Assembly (NCBI GenBank): GCA_045576735.1
Contig: JAZNGZ010000080.1
Span: 1 to 26,246 of the forward strand
Origin: RGIG4079 sp045576735
Lineage (GTDB): Bacteria > Bacteroidota > Bacteroidia > Bacteroidales > Muribaculaceae
Direction: 5' to 3'
Length of the DNA stretch: 26,246 nucleotides
Made by a program: the position numbers and the translations under genes. The notes under the pieces were generated by a model. The model was not told the DNA's origin and did no database searches. It worked only from the letters and a program-made list of their open reading frames with translations. This document shows, one piece after another, positions 1 through 7,322 of the stretch; within the stretch, counting starts at the first letter, position 1; each line of letters starts with the position of its first letter.

Positions 1-96
1 ATCATATTTTTTAACCGCTTTTTGGACTCCGTGAATCGAATATTCTGCAAAAAAATGAAATTTGACGATTTTACAGATTTTAGAAACCTTGCTGCT

Positions 97-136
97 TAAA
101 AAAGAAACTGTGTCAAAATACTATATTTTGACACAG
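97..136 (-). terminator. Rho-independent terminator of glnS
   Basis: A perfect 13-bp inverted repeat (108-120 with 124-136, loop CTA) lies 26 bases beyond the glnS stop. Read on the minus strand, the hairpin is followed by TTTCTTTTTTAA, a usable U-tract. Orientation and position fit termination of the glnS transcript. On the plus strand no T-run follows, so it should act one way only. Confidence 0.85.
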
Positions 137-161
137 CCTCGTTAAAAAAATATTAAAAAAA

Positions 162-1865
162 CTATTTCTTTTGAGCTTTTTCCCAACTATCTTTCAACGC
201 AATAGTACGATTGAAAATTAAATTCTCTGAAGAAGAATCATAATCAGGTGTAAAATAGCCTATACGTTGGAATTGGAATTTATGTCCTTTTGTTGCATTT
301 TCGGCTATAAAGGGTTCTATTTTAACCCCTTCAACCACCTTTAATGAATCAGGGTTTAGCATTTCTCGGAAATCACGTTCTGTTTCTGCCGCAGGGTTTT
401 CCACTTCAAACAATCGATCATAAAGTCTTACAGTTGCATCTACTGCATGTTGTGCAGAAACCCAATGAAGTGTACCTTTTACCTTACGAGCACTTCCTGG
501 CAATCCACTACGTGTTTCAGGGTCATATGTACAATATATCTCTTCAATATTTCCCTCAGCATCCTTCTTAACACCTGTACACATCACAATATATGCACCT
601 TTTAAGCGCACCTCTTTTTCAGGGGCAAGACGGAAGAATTTTTTAGGAGGATTTTCCATAAAGTCTTCTCGTTCGATATAAATTTCACGGCTAAAAGGCA
701 TTTGATGTGTTCCGCCGTTAGGATCTTCAGGATTATTTTCCATCTCTACCATTTCAGTTTGACCTTCAGGATAATTAGTGATAACCACTTTAACAGGATT
801 TATCACTGCCATTGCTCGAGTAGAAACTTTATTTAAATCTTCTCTCACAGCATGCTCAAGCAACGAAATACTGTTTAACGCCTCATATTTAGTATAGCCT
901 ATTGTTGAGATGAAATTCTTTATAGATTGAGGTGTATATCCACGACGACGCATACCTGAAATGGTTGGCATACGAGGATCGTCCCAACCAGCTACCAATC
1001 CCTCTTGAACAAGTTGCAACAGTTTACGTTTACTCATCACTGTGTAGGTAAGATTCAAGCGATTGAATTCAATTTGTCGAGGACAATAAGATTCATCGGC
1101 AAGTTCTTTTACATAATATTCATATAACGGGCGATGAGGCACAAACTCTAGTGTACATATTGAATGGGTAACTCCTTCAAAATAGTCGCTTTGGCCATGA
1201 GCAAAGTCATACATTGGATATACTTTCCAAGTCGTTCCTGTGCGATGATGTGGATGTTTAATAATGCGATACATAATAGGGTCGCGGAAGTGCATATTAG
1301 AAGATGCCATATCAATCTTTGCACGTAACACACGGACTCCTTCGTCAAATTCACCGGCATTCATTCGTTGAAAAAGATCAAGATTTTCTTCAACCGAGCG
1401 ATTTCTATATGGGCTTTCGGTCCCTGGTGTAGTTGGAGTCCCTTTTTGTGCAGCAATTTCTTCCGATGTTTGGTCATCAACATAAGCTTTTCCTTCTTTG
1501 ATTAAGCGAATAGCTAAATCATACAACTGGGGGAAATAATCCGAAGCATAATATTCACGATTTCCCCAGTCAAAACCTAACCAATGAATATCCTCTCTGA
1601 TTGAATCAACATATTCCACGTCTTCCTTAACCGGATTAGTATCATCAAATCGCAGATTACATGTACCGCCAAATTTTTCAGCTATTCCAAAGTCCATACA
1701 TATAGCTTTAGCATGGCCAATATGCAAATAACCATTTGGTTCAGGTGGGAAACGCGTATTTAATCGACCTCCATTCTTGCCAGCTTGCAAGTCATCGGCC
1801 ACAATTTGTTCTACAAAGTTTAAACCTTTCTTTTCGCTATTTTCAACTTCGTTAATTTCAGTCAT
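162..1865 (-). CDS. glnS: Glutaminyl-tRNA synthetase (GlnRS)
   Basis: Charges tRNA-Gln with glutamine in the cytoplasm, using ATP; class Ia synthetase. The 567-residue length fits the family. The HIGH signature is intact (PPEPNGYLHIGHAKA, residues 40-54), as is the KMSKS-like loop VMSKR (276-280). The FDDTNP segment near 73-78 is typical of GlnRS/GluRS catalytic domains. The C-terminal half carries the two beta-barrel anticodon-binding domains, ending with the GlnRS-like QFQRIGYFTPD stretch. Direct charging by GlnRS means this organism need not rely on Glu-tRNA-Gln amidotransferase for this tRNA. The gene stands alone, with a terminator 26 bases past the stop and a candidate -7 element 45 bases before the ATG. 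A tRNA-Gln gene lies 3.6 kb away on the same strand. Confidence 0.97.
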   Translation of the reverse strand: MTEINEVENSEKKGLNFVEQIVADDLQAGKNGGRLNTRFPPEPNGYLHIGHAKAICMDFGIAEKFGGTCNLRFDDTNPVKEDVEYVDSIREDIHWLGFDWGNREYYASDYFPQLYDLAIRLIKEGKAYVDDQTSEEIAAQKGTPTTPGTESPYRNRSVEENLDLFQRMNAGEFDEGVRVLRAKIDMASSNMHFRDPIMYRIIKHPHHRTGTTWKVYPMYDFAHGQSDYFEGVTHSICTLEFVPHRPLYEYYVKELADESYCPRQIEFNRLNLTYTVMSKRKLLQLVQEGLVAGWDDPRMPTISGMRRRGYTPQSIKNFISTIGYTKYEALNSISLLEHAVREDLNKVSTRAMAVINPVKVVITNYPEGQTEMVEMENNPEDPNGGTHQMPFSREIYIEREDFMENPPKKFFRLAPEKEVRLKGAYIVMCTGVKKDAEGNIEEIYCTYDPETRSGLPGSARKVKGTLHWVSAQHAVDATVRLYDRLFEVENPAAETERDFREMLNPDSLKVVEGVKIEPFIAENATKGHKFQFQRIGYFTPDYDSSSENLIFNRTIALKDSWEKAQKK

Positions 1866-1909
1866 GACGTTGATTTTTAACGTTGATTATTATTGTAATA
1901 TTTAAAGTA

Positions 1910-1917
1910 CAAAATTA
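1910..1917 (-). promoter_or_regulatory. Candidate glnS promoter -7 element (TAATTTTG)
   Basis: Read on the minus strand, 1917-1910 is TAATTTTG, a match to the Bacteroidetes -7 consensus TAnnTTTG, 45 bases before the glnS ATG. The expected -33 position (1938-1941) reads AATT rather than TTTG. It is therefore a partial match, supported mainly by its place between the rplT terminator and glnS. Confidence 0.45.
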
Positions 1918-1963
1918 ATCAAAATTCATGGAATTATAATTTTTATCTCCAAAAAGTTTTAAT

Positions 1964-2000
1964 AAAAAACAAGCGAGTAACTCAATTTGAGAAACTCGCT
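1964..2000 (-). terminator. Terminator of the thrS-infC-rpmI-rplT operon
   Basis: The inverted repeat AGCGAGT (1972-1978) / ACTCGCT (1994-2000) has an inner CTC/GAG pairing. On the minus strand it is followed by TTGTTTTTTATT. It starts 29 bases past the rplT stop and is well placed to end the ribosomal-protein transcript before the glnS promoter. Confidence 0.85.
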
Positions 2001-2029
2001 CATTTTATTTATGTTGCAAAGCTAAAAAC

Positions 2030-2380
2030 TTAAGCGTTTTTAACTTTATCAACAATAGCCTTAAACGCAGCTGGATTGTTGAGAGCTAGGTCGGCAAGCA
2101 CTTTGCGGTTAATTTCAATACCAGCTTTGTGAATAAGACCCATCAACTTAGAGTAAGAAAGATCCTCGAGACGTGCAGCAGCATTAATGCGTTGAATCCA
2201 GAGGGCGCGGAAGTTGCGCTTTTTGTTCTTACGATCACGGTATGCATATGTAAGACCTTTTTCCCAAGTATTTTTGGCTACGGTCCACACATTTTTACGA
2301 CATCCGTAATAACCTCTTGTGAGTTTTAAGATTTTCTTTCTACGTGCTCTTGAAGCAACGTGGTTTACTGATCTTGGCAT
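2030..2380 (-). CDS. rplT: 50S ribosomal protein L20
   Basis: L20 binds 23S rRNA early in large-subunit assembly. In several bacteria it also represses translation of its own operon. The 116-residue product has the standard length and opens with the family signature MPRSVNHVASRARRKK, with the conserved RGYYG and RNFRALWIQRINAAAR segments in the middle. It is the last gene of thrS-infC-rpmI-rplT. Unlike the tight gaps found in many operons, 104 bases separate it from rpmI, and they contain a bulged 10-bp hairpin (2397-2436) that may be a regulatory element. The ATG at 2380 is set by the conserved N-terminus. Confidence 0.98.
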   Translation of the reverse strand: MPRSVNHVASRARRKKILKLTRGYYGCRKNVWTVAKNTWEKGLTYAYRDRKNKKRNFRALWIQRINAAARLEDLSYSKLMGLIHKAGIEINRKVLADLALNNPAAFKAIVDKVKNA

Positions 2381-2396
2381 TTTCTTTGAATTTTTT

Positions 2397-2436
2397 GAAT
2401 GTTAGCGGCTTTTTGCTCTTTTAAGGCTAAACATTC
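2397..2436 (-). promoter_or_regulatory. Hairpin in the rpmI-rplT intergenic leader
   Basis: On the minus-strand RNA the arms GAAUGUUUAGC (2436-2426) and GCUAACAUUC (2406-2397) pair over 10 bp with a single bulged U and enclose a 19-base loop. The 3' side ends 16 bases before the rplT ATG and is followed by A-rich, not U-rich, sequence. This is therefore not a terminator. Pairing is visible in the sequence. A role in L20 autocontrol or mRNA processing is inference from known L20 feedback in other bacteria. Confidence 0.5.
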
Positions 2437-2484
2437 GGTTAATAAAAAAATTAAAAAATCACGAATTAAAACTTGAAACCTAAA

Positions 2485-2682
2485 TTATTTGAGGGCAAGT
2501 AATGCCTTTACGTTGCTCTCGTCAACTTTAGCTACTGTAGAGAAGTGAGTGAGGTTTCTTTTTTGCTTTTTAGTCTTCTTTGTTAAGATGTGACTCTTAA
2601 AAGCATGTTTTCTTTTGATTTTTCCTGATCCGGTAAGGGCAAACCTCTTTTTGGCACCGGAGTTAGTTTTAATCTTTGGCAT
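2485..2682 (-). CDS. rpmI: 50S ribosomal protein L35
   Basis: Small basic protein of the large ribosomal subunit, 65 residues, the usual length. The sequence MPKIKTNSGAKKRF at the start and the lysine-rich GSGKIKRKHAFKSH and LTKKTKKQKR segments are diagnostic for L35. It sits between infC (65-base gap) and rplT in the order conserved across many bacteria. The ATG at 2682 matches the family N-terminus exactly. Confidence 0.98.
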   Translation of the reverse strand: MPKIKTNSGAKKRFALTGSGKIKRKHAFKSHILTKKTKKQKRNLTHFSTVAKVDESNVKALLALK

Positions 2683-2747
2683 TTTTGTTACTTTTAAAAA
2701 ATTAATTCGAGTTATTTAAAATATCTACGCCACACGTGACGCTGATG

Positions 2748-3329
2748 TTATTTTTTCTTAGGTGATATCATCAATATCATTCTTTTTCCCTCAAGAACCG
2801 GCATTTGCTCCACTTTGCCATATTCTTCCAAGTCATTGGCAAATCTTAGTAATAACACTTCGCCTTGTTCTTTAAACAAAATTGAACGACCTTTGAAGAA
2901 TACATAAGCTTTAACTTTAGCACCCTCTTTAAGGAAGCCTACTGCATGTTTCAACTTGAAGTTGTAATCATGATCATCGGTTTGAGGTCCAAAACGAATT
3001 TCTTTTACAACAACCTTAGTTGACTTCGCTTTTTGCTCTTTCAATCGTTTCTTTTGCTGATAAAGAAACTTTTGATAATCAAGTATCTTACACACCGGAG
3101 GTTCTGCATTTGGCGAAATTTCAATCAAATCAAGACCTTGATCATCAGCAATTCTAAGCGCTTCAGCTATAGAATATACTCCAGTTTCAACATTATCTCC
3201 CACAAGACGCACCTCTCGAGCACGAATTTGGTCGTTAATCATATAAGGGTCTTTGGCGTTCTTATCGCCTCTGCGTTGCCCACCATTATTGCGGTTGGGC
3301 TGTGGTCCATTAAAGGGCTTTTTCTCCAT
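2748..3329 (-). CDS. infC: Translation initiation factor IF-3
   Basis: IF-3 binds the 30S subunit, prevents premature 50S joining and checks the start codon and initiator tRNA. The 193-residue product has a variable basic N-terminal extension (about 1-30). The IF3-N domain follows (about 31-100, beginning MINDQIRAREVRL and containing LDLIEISPNAEPPVCK), then a lysine-rich linker and the IF3-C domain (about 108-190, VKEIRFGPQTDDHDY). It begins 7 bases after the thrS stop, so the two are almost certainly co-transcribed. The start is a plain ATG, unlike the AUU start behind IF-3 autocontrol in E. coli, so that mechanism is not expected here. Confidence 0.97.
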   Translation of the reverse strand: MEKKPFNGPQPNRNNGGQRRGDKNAKDPYMINDQIRAREVRLVGDNVETGVYSIAEALRIADDQGLDLIEISPNAEPPVCKILDYQKFLYQQKKRLKEQKAKSTKVVVKEIRFGPQTDDHDYNFKLKHAVGFLKEGAKVKAYVFFKGRSILFKEQGEVLLLRFANDLEEYGKVEQMPVLEGKRMILMISPKKK

Positions 3330-3336
3330 TCAGTAT

Positions 3337-5274
3337 TTATTGATTTATCATTTTTTCGACTTCTTCAGTCAAATTTTGTGCAAAGGTAGTAATTTTCATC
3401 GAACCTTTATCACCTTCGCCCTGTTTTCTTACAGAAATTTCATCATTTTCTGCTTCTTTCTCTCCAACTATGAGCAAATAAGGTATTCTTTTAAGTTCGT
3501 TATCGCGAATTTTCTTTCCTATCTTCTCGTTTCGATCATCAACGATTGTGCGAATATCATTATCGTTCAATTCTTTCGCTACTTTATAAGCATAGTCGTT
3601 GAATTTTTCACTGATAGGAAGAACAACCGCTTGATCTGTTGCCAACCACAATGGGAATTTACCGGCAGTATGTTCAAGTAATACAGCCACAAAACGCTCC
3701 ATTGATCCGAATGGTGCTCGGTGAATCATCACCGGACGGTGTTTTTGATTGTCAGCTCCGGTATATTCTAGTTGGAAACGTTCAGGCAAGTTATAGTCTA
3801 CTTGAATAGTTCCTAGTTGCCAACGACGACCAAGAGCATCCTTAACCATAAAGTCAAGTTTAGGTCCATAAAACGCAGCTTCACCTAATTCTTTTCGAGC
3901 ATTCAATCCTTTTTCAGCACAAGCTTCTATAATCGCATTTTCAGCTAAATGCCAATTTTCATCGCTACCAATATATTTCTCTTTATTATTAGGATCTCGC
4001 AAAGAAATTTGCGCTTCAAAGTTATCAAATTTAAGAGCTTTGAAAATAAATAAAATAATATCCATTACTTTCAAGAACTCGTCTTTAATTTGATCAGGGG
4101 CACAGAATATGTGAGCATCATCTTGAGTAAATCCGCGCACACGTGTCAATCCGTGCAATTCACCACTCTGTTCATAACGATACACTGTTCCAAATTCAGC
4201 AAGGCGTAAAGGCAATTCGCGATATGAACGAGGGAATGCTTTAAAAATCTCACAATGGTGAGGACAATTCATTGGTTTCAACAAATACTCTTCACCCTCT
4301 TCAGGTGTATGTATTGGTTGGAATGAATCTTTTCCATATTTTGCATAGTGACCCGATGTCACGTAAAGCATTTTATTGCCAATATGTGGAGTGATTACTT
4401 GTTGGTAACCATATTGTTTTTGTATTTTACGAAGAAATTGTTCCAAACGGTCACGCAATGCTGCACCTTTTGGCAACCATAATGGCAAACCAGCTCCAAC
4501 ATTTTGTGAGAATGCAAACAATTCCATTTCTTTTCCAAGTTTACGATGGTCACGTTTCTTTGCTTCCTCAAGCATTACCAAATACTCATCAAGCATTTTC
4601 TTTTTGGGAAATGTGATACCATATACACGCACTAATTGTGCACGTTTTTCATCTCCACGCCAATAAGCTCCGGCGAGCGATGTTACTTTTACTGCTTTTA
4701 TTGGAGCTGTTGTTGGAATATGTGGACCTCGACAAAGATCAGTAAATGAACCTTGGGTATATGTTGAAATGGTTCCATCTTCCAATTCTTCGATTAGTTC
4801 ACATTTATACACTTCACCTCTTTCACCAAAAAGTTTCAAAGCATCTGCTTTTGATATATCGCTACGCTTAATCTCAACTTTGCGTTGAGCCAATTCAAGC
4901 ATTTTTTTCTCTATTTTGGAAAAATCTGCTGCCGACAATGTATGTTCACCGGGATCTATATCATAATAGAATCCGTTTTCGATTGCTGGCCCAATTCCAA
5001 ATTTAACACCGGGATACAACTCTTGAAGAGCTTCGGCCAACAAGTGCGCAGAACTATGCCAAAAAGCATGTTTTCCTTCGGCATCGTCCCACTTAAATAA
5101 TTTGATAGACGCATCTTCATCAATCGGACGGGTTAAATCCCATTCTTTTTCATTGACTGATGCAGCAAGAACATCTTGAGCTAATCGAGAGCTGATACTC
5201 TCAGCTATTTGAAGAGGGGTTATACCTGCTTCAAACTGTTTTACGCTATTGTCGGGAAACGTAATATTTATCAT
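3337..5274 (-). CDS. thrS: Threonyl-tRNA synthetase (ThrRS)
   Basis: Charges tRNA-Thr with threonine and edits mis-charged Ser-tRNA-Thr; class II synthetase, cytoplasmic. The 645-residue product is full length. It has a TGS domain (about 1-62) and an editing domain with the HxxxH motif (H73, H77) and the partner C181/H185 in DLCRGPH. The catalytic core has a zinc-site cysteine in MNCPHH (C337) and motif 2 around YRYEQSGELHGLTRVRG (365-381). An anticodon-binding domain occupies about 540-645. First gene of thrS-infC-rpmI-rplT. The 195 bases between it and tRNA-Gln hold a candidate -7 element (TATCTTTG) 61 bases before the ATG and a long AT-rich hairpin. I saw no T-box. Confidence 0.97.
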   Translation of the reverse strand: MINITFPDNSVKQFEAGITPLQIAESISSRLAQDVLAASVNEKEWDLTRPIDEDASIKLFKWDDAEGKHAFWHSSAHLLAEALQELYPGVKFGIGPAIENGFYYDIDPGEHTLSAADFSKIEKKMLELAQRKVEIKRSDISKADALKLFGERGEVYKCELIEELEDGTISTYTQGSFTDLCRGPHIPTTAPIKAVKVTSLAGAYWRGDEKRAQLVRVYGITFPKKKMLDEYLVMLEEAKKRDHRKLGKEMELFAFSQNVGAGLPLWLPKGAALRDRLEQFLRKIQKQYGYQQVITPHIGNKMLYVTSGHYAKYGKDSFQPIHTPEEGEEYLLKPMNCPHHCEIFKAFPRSYRELPLRLAEFGTVYRYEQSGELHGLTRVRGFTQDDAHIFCAPDQIKDEFLKVMDIILFIFKALKFDNFEAQISLRDPNNKEKYIGSDENWHLAENAIIEACAEKGLNARKELGEAAFYGPKLDFMVKDALGRRWQLGTIQVDYNLPERFQLEYTGADNQKHRPVMIHRAPFGSMERFVAVLLEHTAGKFPLWLATDQAVVLPISEKFNDYAYKVAKELNDNDIRTIVDDRNEKIGKKIRDNELKRIPYLLIVGEKEAENDEISVRKQGEGDKGSMKITTFAQNLTEEVEKMINQ

Positions 5275-5335
5275 CGTTTTTTCTTTTTATTCTTTCTAAT
5301 GTTGTAATTTTTGCACAAAAAGGCAAAATCGACTG

Positions 5336-5343
5336 CAAAGATA
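5336..5343 (-). promoter_or_regulatory. Candidate thrS operon promoter -7 element (TATCTTTG)
   Basis: On the minus strand 5343-5336 reads TATCTTTG, a perfect fit to TAnnTTTG, 61 bases before the thrS ATG. The spot 20 bases further upstream (5364-5367) does not resemble TTTG, so only half of the promoter is recognisable. Confidence 0.55.
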
Positions 5344-5374
5344 ATTATTTATTTGAGAATTTCACTCATTATTA

Positions 5375-5420
5375 AGTTGTTTTTTACTTGAAAACATACG
5401 TTTTTTTTCAAAAAACAACT
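5375..5420 (-). repeat. Long AT-rich inverted repeat between tRNA-Gln and thrS
   Basis: AGTTGTTTTTT (5375-5385) and AAAAAACAACT (5410-5420) are perfect complements. A second, partly competing pairing, TGAAAA (5389-5394) with TTTTCA (5405-5410), lies inside. It is about 50 bases past the tRNA-Gln 3' end and upstream of the thrS -7 element. Neither strand has a T-run after the stem, but the stem carries its own T6. It could end or process the tRNA-Gln transcript; that role is inferred. Confidence 0.5.
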
Positions 5421-5469
5421 CTTAATTACTCACAAAAAGAAAAAGCAGCAATAATTTGCTACTTCTTTG

Positions 5470-5540
5470 TTGCCTTGGAAGGATTCGAACCCTCACAGGC
5501 GGAACCAGAATCCGACGTGCTACCATTACACCACAAGGCA
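5470..5540 (-). tRNA. tRNA-Gln, anticodon CTG
   Basis: A 71-base cloverleaf. Acceptor arms TGCCTTG (5540-5534) and CAAGGCA (5477-5471) pair perfectly, including the U1-A72 pair characteristic of tRNA-Gln, with discriminator A at 5470. The D-stem is GTG/CAC. The anticodon loop TTCTGGT gives CTG, reading CAG codons. The T-arm is GAGGG/CCTTC around TTCGAAT. The outermost anticodon-stem pair (U-C) is mismatched. CCA is not encoded (the next bases are CAA), so it must be added after transcription. Confidence 0.95.
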
Positions 5541-5570
5541 ATTCCAATTATTAGATGATTTTTTACACTG

Positions 5571-5578
5571 CAAATTTA
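5571..5578 (-). promoter_or_regulatory. Candidate tRNA-Gln promoter -7 element (TAAATTTG)
   Basis: Minus-strand 5578-5571 reads TAAATTTG, fitting TAnnTTTG, 30 bases before the tRNA 5' end. No TTTG is found at the usual 20-base spacing. It would fire divergently from the DUF4924 promoter about 100 bases away. Confidence 0.4.
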
Positions 5579-5659
5579 CAAAAATATTAACGACTCATTG
5601 CTTTTCTCTCGAAAAAAATGAAGTTTATTCATAATTTTAACATTTTTATCTTCATTACA

Positions 5660-5691
5660 TTTGCCTTAAAAAAACTTCTTAAGTATTTTTG
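5660..5691 (+). promoter_or_regulatory. Consensus Bacteroidetes promoter of the DUF4924 gene
   Basis: TTTG at 5660-5663 and TATTTTTG at 5684-5691 match the -33 (TTTG) and -7 (TAnnTTTG) boxes with exactly 20 bases between them. Transcription should start near 5696-5699, leaving only about 10 bases of leader before the ATG at 5707. The promoter overlaps an in-frame TTG at 5689, which rules that codon out as the start. Confidence 0.8.
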
Positions 5692-5706
5692 CAAAAAAAT
5701 CTCACA

Positions 5707-6258
5707 ATGTTTATAGCATCACAAAAACGCAAAGAAAATATAGCGGAATATTTATTATATATGTGGCAAGTCGAAGACTTAATACGCGCCAATGAGTTAG
5801 ACATTGACAAAATCGCCACCAATGTCATCAGTCGATTTTCACTTGATGACAATCAACGAAAGCAAATGACCGAATGGTATGAGTCTTTAATCGATATGAT
5901 GCGTCGCGAGAATGTAGTACAAAGTGGGCATTTACAATTAAATAAGAACATCATTTTACAACTTGCACAACTCCACGATGCTGTGTTAAAAGACCCTCAA
6001 TTTACCGACTACAACGCTGAATATTATAACACACTACCTTTCATTGTTGAACTGAGAGCAAAAGCCGGAGACAACAAACTGGGAGAACTTGAAACCTGCT
6101 TCACTGCCCTATATGGACTATTATTGTTACGATTACAAGGGAAAAGCATTACATCCGATACTCAGAAAGCAATTACACAAATATCTCGCTTCATTGCTCT
6201 ACTTTCTCATTACTTCAACCTTGATTCTGAAGATAAATTATTCAAGAACGAAGATTAA
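5707..6258 (+). CDS. DUF4924 family protein of unknown function
   Basis: The 183-residue product starts MFIASQKRKENIAEYLLYMW and continues QVEDLIRANELDID, the strongly conserved opening of the Bacteroidetes-restricted DUF4924 family; I recognise it from this. The function is unknown. It looks cytosolic, mostly helical and leucine-rich, with no signal peptide, membrane segment or catalytic signature. The in-frame TTG 18 bases upstream is excluded because it lies inside the -7 box, so the ATG is chosen. The gene has its own consensus promoter with a very short predicted leader. It sits upstream of rfbD with a 192-base gap. That gap holds the rfbD promoter candidate and no clear terminator. Confidence 0.88.
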   Translation: MFIASQKRKENIAEYLLYMWQVEDLIRANELDIDKIATNVISRFSLDDNQRKQMTEWYESLIDMMRRENVVQSGHLQLNKNIILQLAQLHDAVLKDPQFTDYNAEYYNTLPFIVELRAKAGDNKLGELETCFTALYGLLLLRLQGKSITSDTQKAITQISRFIALLSHYFNLDSEDKLFKNED

Positions 6259-6450
6259 TGACATGCTTTTTTCTGCATAAAAAACTTCGATACTATAAAG
6301 AAATTTCGGCAAATCCTTCTGAAATATAGGTCATATTAACTTCAATTAATACCCATTATATGCCCTTTATTGAGTTATTTATTATTAAATAGGATAATAA
6401 ATGAATTGAATTTTGTATCTTTGTAGTCTTAAATTAAGACTTATTGCATT
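6259..6450. other. Intergenic region DUF4924-rfbD
   Basis: 192 bases without a gene. There are only weak pairings: ATGC/GCAT around 6263-6278, and an ATTTCGG/CTGAAAT hairpin near 6303-6326 without a T-run. The right end holds the rfbD -7 candidate and a small palindrome, listed separately. Confidence 0.5.
6416..6440 (+). promoter_or_regulatory. Candidate rfbD promoter -7 element with palindrome at the transcription start
   Basis: TATCTTTG (6416-6423) fits TAnnTTTG, 27 bases before the rfbD ATG; no TTTG is at the -33 spot. Directly downstream is GTCTTAA-a-TTAAGAC (6426-6440), a 7-bp inverted repeat with a one-base centre, across the expected start of transcription. It could be an operator or a small stem at the mRNA 5' end. 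Confidence 0.5.
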
Positions 6451-7314
6451 ATGAAGATACTTGTAACCGGTGCGAATGGACAATTAGGACGAGAATTACG
6501 CAATGTATTGGAAGCGGAAATTCCAGGTAAAACAATCTATACAGATATAGAAGAATTAGACCTAACCGATGCTAATGCCGTAAAACTATTTTTTCAACGA
6601 AACGAAATTAGCCACGTGGTGAATTGTGCGGCATACACTGCCGTCGACAAAGCCGAAGAAGAGAAGTTAGAATGTGCAGCCATTAACATTAACGCGGTTC
6701 AAAACTTGGCCGCTGCAGCCGACTCTATTGGAGCAAAAATAATCCACATATCTACCGACTATGTTTTTGACGGCACAGCTCATCGTCCATATAAAGAATC
6801 AGACAAAGTTAATCCGGTTTCACAATATGGCACAACTAAACGAAAAGGAGAAACTGCACTATTAGCTCTAGCCCCCGAAAGTATCATTATACGCACATCT
6901 TGGATGTATTCGCCATACGGCAATAATTTTGTAAAAACCATGTTGCGACTAGGCAAAGAACAATCAATGCTCAAAGTTGTATACGACCAAATTGGCACCC
7001 CTACTTATGCGTTAGACCTGGCACGTGCAATTCACAAAGTATTGATGTCACATCAATGGGTTGAAGGCATTTTCCATTATGCCAATGAAGGAGTGTGCTC
7101 TTGGTATGATTTTGCGAAAGCAATACATCGTATTGCCGGCATAAAAGGTTGCGACATTAAAGCAATTCCAACCGAAGAATATCCAACGGCTGCTTCACGT
7201 CCATTCTATAGTTTATTTGACAAAACTCGTATAAAAGCTACATATGGCGCAGAAGTTCCATACTGGGAAGACAGCCTCAAAGAATGTATTAATCGCATTA
7301 ATAACGAAATTTAA
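6451..7314 (+). CDS. rfbD: dTDP-4-dehydrorhamnose reductase
   Basis: Last step of dTDP-L-rhamnose synthesis: NAD(P)H-dependent reduction of dTDP-4-dehydrorhamnose in the cytoplasm, supplying rhamnose for surface glycans. The 287-residue length fits RmlD. It shows the Rossmann motif GANGQLG (7-13), the NCAAYTAVDKAE segment (59-70), STDYVFDG (101-108) and the YxxxK pair Y126/K130, with S101/T102 completing the short-chain dehydrogenase triad. The other rml genes (A, B, C) are not in the window. It begins a tightly spaced series: prfC follows after 8 bases. Being transcriptionally linked to the downstream acyltransferase genes is suggestive for surface-sugar modification but unproven. Confidence 0.95.
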   Translation: MKILVTGANGQLGRELRNVLEAEIPGKTIYTDIEELDLTDANAVKLFFQRNEISHVVNCAAYTAVDKAEEEKLECAAININAVQNLAAAADSIGAKIIHISTDYVFDGTAHRPYKESDKVNPVSQYGTTKRKGETALLALAPESIIIRTSWMYSPYGNNFVKTMLRLGKEQSMLKVVYDQIGTPTYALDLARAIHKVLMSHQWVEGIFHYANEGVCSWYDFAKAIHRIAGIKGCDIKAIPTEEYPTAASRPFYSLFDKTRIKATYGAEVPYWEDSLKECINRINNEI

Positions 7315-7322
7315 TTAATTTA

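Noticed and set aside
1..96. Possible end of another gene at the left edge
   Set aside because: No open frame with recognisable content; AT-rich spacer only.
3253..3681. 142-residue plus-strand frame across infC and thrS
   Set aside because: Phe/Ile-rich shadow of two certain genes on the other strand.
5275..5469. Possible T-box or other tRNA-sensing leader of thrS
   Set aside because: No T-box sequence or specifier hairpin seen; only an AT-rich stem and a -7 box.
5689..5706. TTG start extending the DUF4924 protein by six residues
   Set aside because: The codon lies inside a perfect -7 box, and the family N-terminus matches from the ATG at 5707.
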